Source: Streptomyces fumigatiscleroticus (GTDB lineage: Bacteria > Actinomycetota > Actinomycetes > Streptomycetales > Streptomycetaceae). Taken from it: 64,000 nucleotides of DNA. Every line of letters starts with the position of its first letter. The stretch's first letter is position 1. The notes beneath the pieces were generated by a model that was not told where the DNA came from, did not search any database, and saw only the letters and a program-made list of their open reading frames with translations. Of the stretch, positions 17,575-24,464 are shown one piece after another. A program made the translations under genes and the position numbers. The stretch covers positions 62,001 through 126,000 of the forward strand of contig NZ_BMQF01000012.1 of NCBI RefSeq assembly GCF_014647975.1, given 5' to 3'.

Positions 17575-17705
17575 GCGTACCTCTTGTCTCGGGGGCAAGG
17601 ACACGGAGCGCCCACCGGCGAACAGTTGAAGATGCAACCGGCGGCGCTCCGCGGCGGCGCCTCCCCCCTTTCCCTGAAGGCAAACAGGAAAGTGGCCCAG
17701 GTCAC

Positions 17706-17718
17706 ATGTCAGTGACAT
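17706..17718. promoter_or_regulatory. Perfect palindrome in divergent promoter region
   Basis: ATGTCA-G-TGACAT is a 6-1-6 perfect inverted repeat between the divergent betaine-transport operon and the exonuclease gene. It could be an operator. It also overlaps one possible ATG for the exonuclease, so its role is uncertain. Confidence 0.35.
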
Positions 17719-17726
17719 ACGGCATG

Positions 17727-18656
17727 ATGCGGAACGTGACCGGACGACTGATGCTGCTCGACACCGCCTCCCTCTACTTCCGCGCCTACTTCGGCGTCCC
17801 CGAGTCCGTGAAGGCCCCGGACGGCACGCCGGTGAACGCCGTGCGCGGACTGCTGGACTTCATCGACCGCCTGGTCAAGGACCACCGCCCCGATCACCTG
17901 GTGGCCTGCATGGACGCCGACTGGCGCCCGCGGTGGCGGGTGGAGCTGATCCCCTCCTACAAGGCCCACCGGGTCGCCGAGACGCGCGAGGCGGGCCCGG
18001 ACCGGGAGGAGGTGCCCGGCACGCTCTCCCCGCAGGTGCCGGTCATCGAGTCCGTGCTGGACGCGCTCGGCATCGCGCGCGTGGGCGTGGCGGAGTTCGA
18101 GGCGGACGACGTGATCGGCACGTACACCGCGCGGGCGAAGGGCCCGGTCGACATCGTCACCGGCGACCGCGACCTGTACCAGCTGGTCGACGACGCCCGC
18201 GGGGTGCGCGTGCTCTACCCGGTCAAGGGCGTCGGCACCCTCCAGCTCACCGACGAGGCGGTGCTGCGCGAGAAGTACGGCGTGGACGGCGGCGGCTACG
18301 CCGATCTGGCGCTGCTGCGCGGCGACCCCAGCGACGGGCTGCCGGGCGTGCCCGGCGTCGGCGAGAAGACGGCCGCGAAGCTGCTCGCCGAGTTCGGGGA
18401 CCTGGCCGGGATCATCGCCGCCGTCGACGACCCGGGGGCGAAGCTCACCCCGGCGCAGCGCCGCCGTCTGGACGAGGCCCGGCCCTATCTCGCCGTCGCC
18501 CCGAAGGTCGTCCGGGTCGCGGACGACGTCCCGCTGCCCGACGTGGCCACGGAACTGCCGCGCACACCGCGCGACCCCGCGGCGCTGGAGAAGCTGACGG
18601 CCCGCTGGGGACTGGGCGGTTCGCTGGAGCGGCTGCTGGCGACCCTGGGCGCGTGA
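17727..18656 (+). CDS. 5'-3' exonuclease (polymerase I N-domain family)
   Basis: Stand-alone FEN-type 5' nuclease of about 309 residues, homologous to the 5'-3' exonuclease domain of DNA polymerase I. Acidic metal ligands are visible in LMLLDTASL, CMDADWRPRWR, FEADDVIGT and VTGDRDLYQ, and the H3TH DNA-binding motif is RGDPSDGLPGVPGVGEKTAA. Start is uncertain: ATG 17727 (also ATG 17724 or GTG 17736; no strong ribosome site for any). It probably trims flaps or RNA primers alongside Pol I (family knowledge). It is divergent from the betaine-transport operon. Confidence 0.9.
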   Translation: MRNVTGRLMLLDTASLYFRAYFGVPESVKAPDGTPVNAVRGLLDFIDRLVKDHRPDHLVACMDADWRPRWRVELIPSYKAHRVAETREAGPDREEVPGTLSPQVPVIESVLDALGIARVGVAEFEADDVIGTYTARAKGPVDIVTGDRDLYQLVDDARGVRVLYPVKGVGTLQLTDEAVLREKYGVDGGGYADLALLRGDPSDGLPGVPGVGEKTAAKLLAEFGDLAGIIAAVDDPGAKLTPAQRRRLDEARPYLAVAPKVVRVADDVPLPDVATELPRTPRDPAALEKLTARWGLGGSLERLLATLGA

Positions 18657-18661
18657 GCAAA

Positions 18662-18709
18662 GACTGCGGCCGGTGAATCAGCTGTCGGCCACAGGGAAGC
18701 CGTAGTCTG
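18662..18709 (+). terminator. Putative terminator after the exonuclease gene
   Basis: Arms AGACTGCGGC (18662-18671) and GCCGTAGTCT (18700-18709) pair with one G-U, and a CGGCC/GGCCG segment lies inside. It starts five bases past the stop codon. Confidence 0.5.
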
Positions 18710-18761
18710 CGCGAAGATTCACGTACGTCTCATTTGTGAGGTGTCAAGCAGGGGAGAGGTG

Positions 18762-18780
18762 CTAACTTAGGTAACCCTAA
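18762..18780 (+). promoter_or_regulatory. Iron box (DmdR/IdeR-type operator)
   Basis: CTAACTTAGGTAACCCTAA matches the 19-bp actinobacterial iron box (TTAGGTTAGGCTAACCTAA pattern) at 13 positions, including the central TTAGG and the right half-site. It sits 21 bp upstream of the siderophore-interacting protein start, where iron-loaded DmdR1 would block transcription. Confidence 0.8.
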
Positions 18781-18801
18781 CTCCGGCAGAGGGAGGCCGT
18801 C

Positions 18802-19644
18802 ATGGCAGAACGACCGGGACGAAAGCCGCGGAGGCCGCACTCCGCGCGGGTCGTCCGCACCGAGCGGCTGACCCCGCACATGCAGCGTGTGGTGCTGGGA
18901 GGCGAGGGACTCTCCGCCTTCTCCGCGGACACCTGTACCGACCACTACGTGAAGCTGCTGTTCCCCGCCGAGGGGGTGACCTATCCGGAACCCTTCGACG
19001 TGGAGCGGATCCGCGAGGAGTTCCCCCGCGAGCAGTGGCCGGTGACCCGGACGTACACGGTGCGCCAGTGGGACGCCGAGCACCGTGAGCTGACGGTGGA
19101 CTTCGTGATCCACGGCGACGAGGGGCTGGCCGGGCCCTGGGCGCTCAACGCCCGGCCGGGCGACACGCTGTGGTTCATGGGCCCCGGCGGCGCCTACACG
19201 CCCGACCCGGAGGCCGACTGGCATCTGCTCGCCGGTGACGAGAGCGCCCTGCCCGCGATCGCGCGTTCCCTGGAGGAGCTGCCCGACGGCGCCCGCGCGT
19301 ACGCGTTCGTGGAGGTCGCCGGCCCCGAGGAGGAACAGAAGCTCGACTGCTCCGTGGAGGTCGTCTGGCTGCACCGCGGCGACCGGCCGGTCGGCGAGGC
19401 CCTGGTCGAGGCCGTCCGGAACCTCGAGTTCCCCGAGGGCCGGGTGCACGCGTTCGTGCACGGCGAGGCGGGCTGTGTGAAGGAGCTGCGCAAGCTGCTG
19501 CGGGTGGAGCGCCAGATCCCGCGCGAGGACCTGTCCATCTCCGGCTACTGGCGGCTCGGCCACAACGAGGACGGCTGGCAGGCGTCGAAGCGGGAGTGGA
19601 ACGCGCGCATCGAGGCCGAGCAGGAGGGCGCGCCCGCCGCGTAG
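18802..19644 (+). CDS. Siderophore-interacting protein (FAD-dependent ferric-siderophore reductase)
   Basis: SIP/ViuB family flavoprotein, 280 residues. The FAD-binding motif RTYTVRQWD is near residue 76, HGDEGLAGPWA and GPGGAYTP follow in the first domain, and the C-terminal domain has the LLAGDESALPAIARSLE nucleotide-binding segment and the family tail SGYWRLGHNEDGW. It reduces ferric siderophores in the cytoplasm to release iron. GAGGGAGG lies upstream of ATG 18802. The iron box just before the gene indicates derepression under iron starvation. Its stop codon is followed directly by a dispersed terminator-like repeat. Confidence 0.95.
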   Translation: MAERPGRKPRRPHSARVVRTERLTPHMQRVVLGGEGLSAFSADTCTDHYVKLLFPAEGVTYPEPFDVERIREEFPREQWPVTRTYTVRQWDAEHRELTVDFVIHGDEGLAGPWALNARPGDTLWFMGPGGAYTPDPEADWHLLAGDESALPAIARSLEELPDGARAYAFVEVAGPEEEQKLDCSVEVVWLHRGDRPVGEALVEAVRNLEFPEGRVHAFVHGEAGCVKELRKLLRVERQIPREDLSISGYWRLGHNEDGWQASKREWNARIEAEQEGAPAA

Positions 19645-19780
19645 CGCCCGCAAGGGGCGCGGGGAACCGCGCGGCCGGCCACGACGGACCCGCGGCCGGC
19701 GCATTGCCGGGTCACCGGCGACACGGCGACGCACCGGCTGTCGGCGGAACGCTCAGCCACCCTGCACGCACGCGTGCAAG
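19644..19780. repeat. Direct repeat copy 1: dispersed terminator-like element plus duplicated GNAT gene end
   Basis: Begins GCGCCCGCAAGGGGCGC, a 6-bp-stem hairpin at the SIP stop codon, continues GGGGAACCGCGCGGCCGGCC, and ends with sequence that on the minus strand encodes RLHACVQGG-stop, nearly the last codons of the acetyltransferase. It matches copy 2 over about 133 bp at an offset of 153-154 bp. Confidence 0.85.
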
Positions 19781-19797
19781 CGACGCCGGACGCGGCG

Positions 19798-19934
19798 CAC
19801 CCGCAAGAGGCGCGGGAAACCGCGCGGCCGGCCACGACGGACCCGCGGCCGACGCATTGCCGGGCGCCCGGCGGAACGGCGACGCACCGGGCTGTCGGCG
19901 GACCGTTCAGTCACCCTGCACGCGCGCGTGCAGG
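19798..19934. repeat. Direct repeat copy 2, overlapping the 3' end of the GNAT gene
   Basis: Same elements as copy 1 (GCGCGGCCGGCCACGACGGA, GCATTGCCGGG, CACCCTGCACGCGCGCGTGC) and includes the authentic end of the acetyltransferase gene (HLHARVQGD-stop). Copy 1 therefore looks like a duplicated gene end. Confidence 0.85.
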
Positions 19935-20497
19935 TGCATGTCGTGCCAGCCGTCGGCGTGCAGCGCGGCGCTGCGCTTGGTGCCCTCCAGCGCGAAGCCG
20001 CTCCTCGCGGCGACCCGGCAGGACGCCTCGTTGCCGACCGCGTGCAGGAGTTCGAGGCGGTGGAAGCCGACCTCGTCCAGGGCCCAGCGGGCGAGCGCGG
20101 CGGTGGCCCGCGCGGCGACGCCCCGGCCACGGGCCGCCGCCGAGGTCCAGTACGCCACCTCGGCGACACCGTCGTCCAGCCGTATCTCGCGCAGCGCGAC
20201 CCTCCCCAGCAGCAGGCCGGTGTCCTCGGCGACGACGGCCCACTGGGCCTCCCGCTCCTCCTGCCAGGCCGCGCGCCAGTCCCCGATCCAGCCGGCGACC
20301 TCCGCCTCGGAGTCGGCCGACCGTACATGCCACTGGTGGATGAGGGGGTCCTGGAAAGCGGCGTGGACCGCGGGCGCGTCGCCGGGCTCCCAGGGGCGCA
20401 GCAGAAGCCGGTCGCCGGTGGACAGGGTGGGCTGGGGAGCGCGGGCCAGGGTGCCGGCGGCCAGGACCGGGCCGGTGAGGTAGGGCATGAGCGGCAT
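19907..20497 (-). CDS. GNAT-family N-acetyltransferase (RimJ/RimL type)
   Basis: Acetyl-CoA-dependent N-acetyltransferase of about 196 residues. The fold runs from LLLRPWEPGDAPAV through VAEDTGLLLGRVAL to the acetyl-CoA pyrophosphate loop AAARGRGVAARAT and the C-terminal NEASCRVAARSGFALEG, typical of RimJ/RimL-like proteins that modify protein N-termini or antibiotics. ATG 20497 or ATG 20488 can start; an AGG lies ten bases before the second. The final codons and stop lie in repeat copy 2, and a near-identical gene end sits 153 bp further downstream. Substrate unknown. Confidence 0.88.
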   Translation of the reverse strand: MPLMPYLTGPVLAAGTLARAPQPTLSTGDRLLLRPWEPGDAPAVHAAFQDPLIHQWHVRSADSEAEVAGWIGDWRAAWQEEREAQWAVVAEDTGLLLGRVALREIRLDDGVAEVAYWTSAAARGRGVAARATAALARWALDEVGFHRLELLHAVGNEASCRVAARSGFALEGTKRSAALHADGWHDMHLHARVQGD

Positions 20498-20569
20498 CCT
20501 GCCAACCGGCCGCCGGACGGACCCAGCGGTTTTCCGCCCGCCGGTCCCGGCCTCGTACGCTGGCCCGTG

Positions 20570-21520
20570 ATGAGACGCAAGCCCCGGATCCCGCCCGCTC
20601 CCCTGCCCCAGCGCCACGGCGTGGACCCGGTACGGGTGCGGCTGCCGGCCGCGGGGCCGTGGGCCACGGTCCGCGACCACCTGGTGGAGCGGCTCGCGGC
20701 GGGCCCCGGCGTCGTCGACGGCATGCTCGGCGCGGGGCTGATCGTCGGTGCGGACGGGCGTGCGGTGGCGCCGGACGCGCCCTACGAGCCGGGGCTGTAC
20801 GTCTGGTTCCACCGCGAGCTGCCCGCCGAGGTGCCGGTGCCCTTCCCGATGGAGATCGTGCACCGCGACGAGCACATCGTCGTCGCCGACAAGCCGCACT
20901 TCCTGGCCACCACTCCGCGCGGCAGCCATGTCGCCGAGACGGCGCTCGCGCGGCTGCGCCGGGAGCTGGACCTGCCGGCGCTCTCCCCCGCGCACCGCCT
21001 GGACCGGCTCACCGCGGGACTGGTGCTGTTCACCGTCCGGCCGGGGGAACGCGGCGCCTACCAGACGCTGTTCCGCGACCGGAAGGTCCGCAAGGAGTAC
21101 GAGGCGGTCGCCCCCTACGATCCCGCGCTCGCCCTGCCCCGTACCGTGCGCAGCCGGATCGTGAAGGAGCGCGGAACGCTCACCGCGCGGGAGGTCCCCG
21201 GCGAGCCGAACGCGGTCAGCCGGATCGAACTCGCCGAGCACCGCGGCGCCGGACCGGCCCGGTACCGGCTGGTGCCCGGCACCGGGCAGACGCACCAGCT
21301 GCGGGTGCACATGAACGCCCTCGGCGTGCCGATCCTCGGTGATCCGCTCTACCCGGTGGTGACCGCTCCCGTGCCGGCCGGCGACTTCCGGCGTCCGCTG
21401 CAACTGCTGGCGCGGTCGCTGGAGTTCACCGATCCGGTCACGGGGCGGGAGCACCGGTTCGTCAGCGGGCGGACGCTCGGCGCCTGGGCGTCCTACGACG
21501 ACTGGGCCGCCGGTCAGTGA
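20570..21520 (+). CDS. RluA-family pseudouridine synthase
   Basis: RNA pseudouridine synthase of 316 residues. The catalytic Asp is in HRLDRLTAGLVLF, preceded by EIVHRDEHIVVADKPHFLAT and followed by YRLVPGTGQTHQLRVHM and GDPLYP, all conserved in RluA/RluC/RluD. There is a long N-terminal segment but no recognisable S4 domain. It would modify rRNA or tRNA; the target uridine cannot be told. ATG 20570 has no clear ribosome site, so it may be leaderless. Its last 7 bases overlap the convergent P450 gene. Confidence 0.93.
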   Translation: MRRKPRIPPAPLPQRHGVDPVRVRLPAAGPWATVRDHLVERLAAGPGVVDGMLGAGLIVGADGRAVAPDAPYEPGLYVWFHRELPAEVPVPFPMEIVHRDEHIVVADKPHFLATTPRGSHVAETALARLRRELDLPALSPAHRLDRLTAGLVLFTVRPGERGAYQTLFRDRKVRKEYEAVAPYDPALALPRTVRSRIVKERGTLTAREVPGEPNAVSRIELAEHRGAGPARYRLVPGTGQTHQLRVHMNALGVPILGDPLYPVVTAPVPAGDFRRPLQLLARSLEFTDPVTGREHRFVSGRTLGAWASYDDWAAGQ

Positions 21521-23001
21521 CCGCGCCACCAGCGCACGAGCCGCCGCCAGGCGCCGGGCCCGCGGGCCGGTCCGGACGCGGGCTGCGGCGGGGCGGCCGC
21601 CGGCGGCGACTGCACGGCCGGGGCCGCGGGCCGCTGCGCCGGCTGTGGCTGCGGAGTGCCGATCTGCCAGGGGGTGCGCTGCGGCGGGACGACGGGTTGG
21701 CCGGGCTTGTCCTGGATGTCCTGCTGCGGCGCGGGCATGAACTGCACCGGCAGCTCCACCAGGTGCCGGGAGGCGATCGACGAACGCCAGCGCAGCTCGT
21801 CCTCGGCGCAGTCGAGCTCCACGTCCGGCAGCCGCATCAGCAGCGCGTCCACGCCGGTGTCGGCGATGGCACGGCCGATGTCCTGGCCGGGACACTCGTG
21901 CGGGCCGCCGCCGAAGGCGAGGTGGGAGCGGTTGCCCTGCATACCGGCGGACAGGTCGGGGCGCACCCGCGGGTCCACGTTGCCCGGCGCCACGCCGAGC
22001 AGCAGCCCGTCGCCCCGGCGGATGCGCTGGCCGCCCAGCTCGCACTCCTGCTTGGCGAAGTAGGCGAAGACGGTGCTGAACGGCGGCTCGTCCCACAGGG
22101 ACTGCTCGACCGCCTCGGGCACCGTCATCTGGCCGCCGTTGAGCTGGGCGCGGAACCGCGGGTCGGTGAGCACCACGCGCAGCACGTTGGCGATGAGGTT
22201 GGCGGTGGCCTCGTAGGCGGCGAAGAGCACCACGCGCAGATGCTCCGTGACCTCCTTGTCGGTGAGCCCGGCCGGGTGCGTGATCAGATGGCTGGTGATG
22301 TCCTCCTCGGGCCGGGCACGGCGGCGGGCGGTGAGCCGGCCGAGGGCCTCCATGACGTAGGTGTGGCTGGCGATCGCCGTCTCGGTGCCCTTGAGCGCGT
22401 CCCGGGCGGCCTCCACGATCCGGTCGCCGTACTCGTCGGACATGCCGAGGAGCTCGCACATGACGGCCATCGGCAGGTGCTCGGCGAACTGGCCGACGAG
22501 ATCGGCGCGGCCCTGCTCGCAGAACCGGTTGACGAGCCGCTGGGTGTAGCGGTTGATGTGACGGCGCAGGACGCGGTAGTCGATGGTCGACATGGCGCCG
22601 GTGACCGCGCCGCGCAGCCGCTTGTGCTCGTCGCCCTCGACGTGCGAGCAGATGGGCTGCCAGGCGATGTGCGGCATCAGCGGGTGGTCGGGCTTGACCA
22701 TGCCCTCGCGGAGCGGGCTCCAGATGCGGCTGTCCCGGCAGAACTGGGAGGGCGTGCGCACCATGTGCAGGTTCTCGGTGTGGCCGAGGACCACCCACAT
22801 CGGTACGTCGTCGTGGAGCAGCACGGGCGCCACGGGACCGTGCTCGGCCCGGAGCCGCTCGTACAGGGCGCCCAGGTCCTCCGCCTCGGGGCCGTAGAGC
22901 CGGTGCAGTCCGCCGGGACCGAGGTCGTGGGCGGGGCAGCCGGGGGGCGGGGCGAACAGGGGGTCGTCCATACCGGTCGGGGTGCGGTGTTCAGACGTCA
23001 C
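21514..23001 (-). CDS. rarE: Conservon cytochrome P450 (RarE, CYP157-like, lacks ExxR)
   Basis: P450 of about 495 residues, last gene of the conservon. The heme ligand Cys370 lies in FGGGPHECPGQ and the I-helix has AAYEAT at 261-266. The K-helix ExxR pair, normally invariant, is replaced by EQSLW at 299-303. This is the exception I recall for the conservon-linked CYP157 family. A Pro/Gln-rich tail from residue 425 ends in the basic GAWRRLVRWWRGH. GTG 23001 is the chosen start; ATG 22971 is possible. It is 60 bp from the GTPase-like gene on the same strand. In S. coelicolor the rar operon influences aerial-mycelium formation; the P450 substrate is unknown. Confidence 0.9.
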   Translation of the reverse strand: MTSEHRTPTGMDDPLFAPPPGCPAHDLGPGGLHRLYGPEAEDLGALYERLRAEHGPVAPVLLHDDVPMWVVLGHTENLHMVRTPSQFCRDSRIWSPLREGMVKPDHPLMPHIAWQPICSHVEGDEHKRLRGAVTGAMSTIDYRVLRRHINRYTQRLVNRFCEQGRADLVGQFAEHLPMAVMCELLGMSDEYGDRIVEAARDALKGTETAIASHTYVMEALGRLTARRRARPEEDITSHLITHPAGLTDKEVTEHLRVVLFAAYEATANLIANVLRVVLTDPRFRAQLNGGQMTVPEAVEQSLWDEPPFSTVFAYFAKQECELGGQRIRRGDGLLLGVAPGNVDPRVRPDLSAGMQGNRSHLAFGGGPHECPGQDIGRAIADTGVDALLMRLPDVELDCAEDELRWRSSIASRHLVELPVQFMPAPQQDIQDKPGQPVVPPQRTPWQIGTPQPQPAQRPAAPAVQSPPAAAPPQPASGPARGPGAWRRLVRWWRGH

Positions 23002-23060
23002 GGTGATCGCTTTCGGGACGGGGTGGGTCGGTGCGGGGTGGGGAAGGGGAAACGGCGGGG

Positions 23061-23681
23061 TCAGGTGAGGGCGCCCGACATGGCGAGCGAGTGCAGGAAG
23101 CGCATGAGGGTCATCAGGACGTCCCGGCTGGAGGCCCGGCGGCGCACGTCGCACTCCACGATGGGAATGTCCTCGGGCAGGTCCAGGGCCGTGCGCAGCT
23201 CCGCCACGGGGTAGTGGGGCGCGTCCGGGAAGGTGTTGACGGCGACCACGAACGGCACGCCGCGCTCCTCCAGCCGTCCCATGACGTCGAAGCTGACCTC
23301 CAGACGGCGCGTGTCGACCAGGACGACCGCGCCCAGCGCGCCCTCGAACAGGCCGTTCCACAGGAACCAGAAGCGCTCCTGGCCGGGGGTGCCGAACAGG
23401 TACAGCACCAGCTGCTCGGTGATGCTGATGCGGCCGAAGTCCATGGCCACGGTGGTCGCCGTCTTGGTCTCGGAGCCGTAGTTGTCGTCGACACCGACGC
23501 CGGCCTGCGTCATGGTCTCCTCGGTGGTCAGCGGTCTGATCTCGCTGACCGAGCCGACCATCGTCGTCTTGCCGACCCCGAAGCCGCCCACGATCACGAT
23601 TTTCACGGCGGCCTGGGCCGTGTGCGGCAGCCGGTCCTCCGTCCGTGGACCGGGGAGGGTGTCAGAGCCTTTGAAGTCCAT
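23061..23681 (-). CDS. rarD: Conservon GTP/ATP-binding protein (RarD / CvnD)
   Basis: Small Ras-like nucleotide-binding protein of 206 residues, CvnD subfamily. The P-loop is GGFGVGKTT (about 32-40), G2/G3 regions follow with LFGTPGQERF, and NTFPD stands in for the G4 motif. These proteins associate with the roadblock partner and are thought to act like a bacterial G-protein module. The start overlaps the end of the DUF742 gene by 20 bp, so the operon is translationally coupled. Confidence 0.94.
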   Translation of the reverse strand: MDFKGSDTLPGPRTEDRLPHTAQAAVKIVIVGGFGVGKTTMVGSVSEIRPLTTEETMTQAGVGVDDNYGSETKTATTVAMDFGRISITEQLVLYLFGTPGQERFWFLWNGLFEGALGAVVLVDTRRLEVSFDVMGRLEERGVPFVVAVNTFPDAPHYPVAELRTALDLPEDIPIVECDVRRRASSRDVLMTLMRFLHSLAMSGALT

Positions 23682-24060
23682 GCATCACCGCTTCGAGGAG
23701 GTTTCGGTCGGGGATCTCCTGGCGGACGATCGGGGCCCGCGCCTGCACCAGCCGCTCCGTCAGCAACTCGGTGAGCAGCACGGTCACCATGCTGAACGGC
23801 AGGTCCAGATAGGCCGACAGCTCGGCCACGGACAGGGGCCCGGCGCAGAGCCGGATCAGGGCCTCCTGCTCCGGTGTGGCGCAGGGTGCCGGATCGGCAC
23901 GGGCCACGATCAGCGTCACCAGGTCCAGGGCCGCGCGGTCGCCGGCCTCGCCGCCGATGACGTACAGCCGCTCGGGATTGGGTCCCTCGCCCTCCTTGGC
24001 AGGGGGCGGGGCGAGGGGCTGCTGCTTGGGTTGCCGCCGTTGGCGTTGCGGAGGAGTCAT
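23662..24060 (-). CDS. rarC: Conservon DUF742 protein (RarC / CvnC)
   Basis: DUF742 protein of 132 residues. A Gln/Pro-rich N-terminus is followed by a winged-helix-like domain (LYVIGGEAGDR, LIRLCAGPLSVAELSAYLDL, VTVLLTELLTERL, ending in LLEAVMHGL). The ATG at 24060 overlaps the roadblock gene stop (ATGA). Members are found almost only in conservons. A role as adaptor between sensor and GTPase is generally assumed but not proven. Confidence 0.94.
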   Translation of the reverse strand: MTPPQRQRRQPKQQPLAPPPAKEGEGPNPERLYVIGGEAGDRAALDLVTLIVARADPAPCATPEQEALIRLCAGPLSVAELSAYLDLPFSMVTVLLTELLTERLVQARAPIVRQEIPDRNLLEAVMHGLQRL

Positions 24061-24464
24061 ACGGTCTGCCCGTTGCGCCGGGGCGGACTGGTCAGATGGG
24101 CCCCGATCCGGACCACCAGGTCGCGCATGCGGTTGCTCATCAGACCGGGCTCGGCGACCACGTCGGACAGGACCGCGAGATAGGCGTTGGCGCCGGCGGC
24201 CATCAGATAGAAGTAGCCGCCGTTGATCTCGATGATGACCAGCTTCATCCGGCCGTCGCTGTCCGGGATCTCGTGGGCGACCGCACTGGCGAGGCTCTGG
24301 AGGCCGGCGCAGGCGGCGGCGACCCGGTCGGCCGCGTCCGGATCACCGCCGTAGCGGGCGATGCGGAGACCGTCGGCGGAGAGCACGACGATCATCTCGA
24401 TGCCCGGGACGCCGTCGTGCAGCTCCTTGAGCATCCAGTCGAAGTTGGCGCGCTGCTGGATCAC
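24057..24464 (-). CDS. rarB: Conservon roadblock/LC7 protein (RarB / CvnB)
   Basis: Roadblock/LC7-domain protein of 135 residues, related to MglB-type GTPase regulators (FDWMLKELHDGVPGIEMIVV; GLQSLASAVA; GYFYLMAAGANAYLAVLS). It is the likely partner of the small GTPase-like RarD. GTG 24464 is embedded in the stop of the sensor gene (GTGA). I infer this start from the overlap; the in-frame reading further upstream is a shadow of the sensor gene. Confidence 0.93.
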   Translation of the reverse strand: MIQQRANFDWMLKELHDGVPGIEMIVVLSADGLRIARYGGDPDAADRVAAACAGLQSLASAVAHEIPDSDGRMKLVIIEINGGYFYLMAAGANAYLAVLSDVVAEPGLMSNRMRDLVVRIGAHLTSPPRRNGQTV

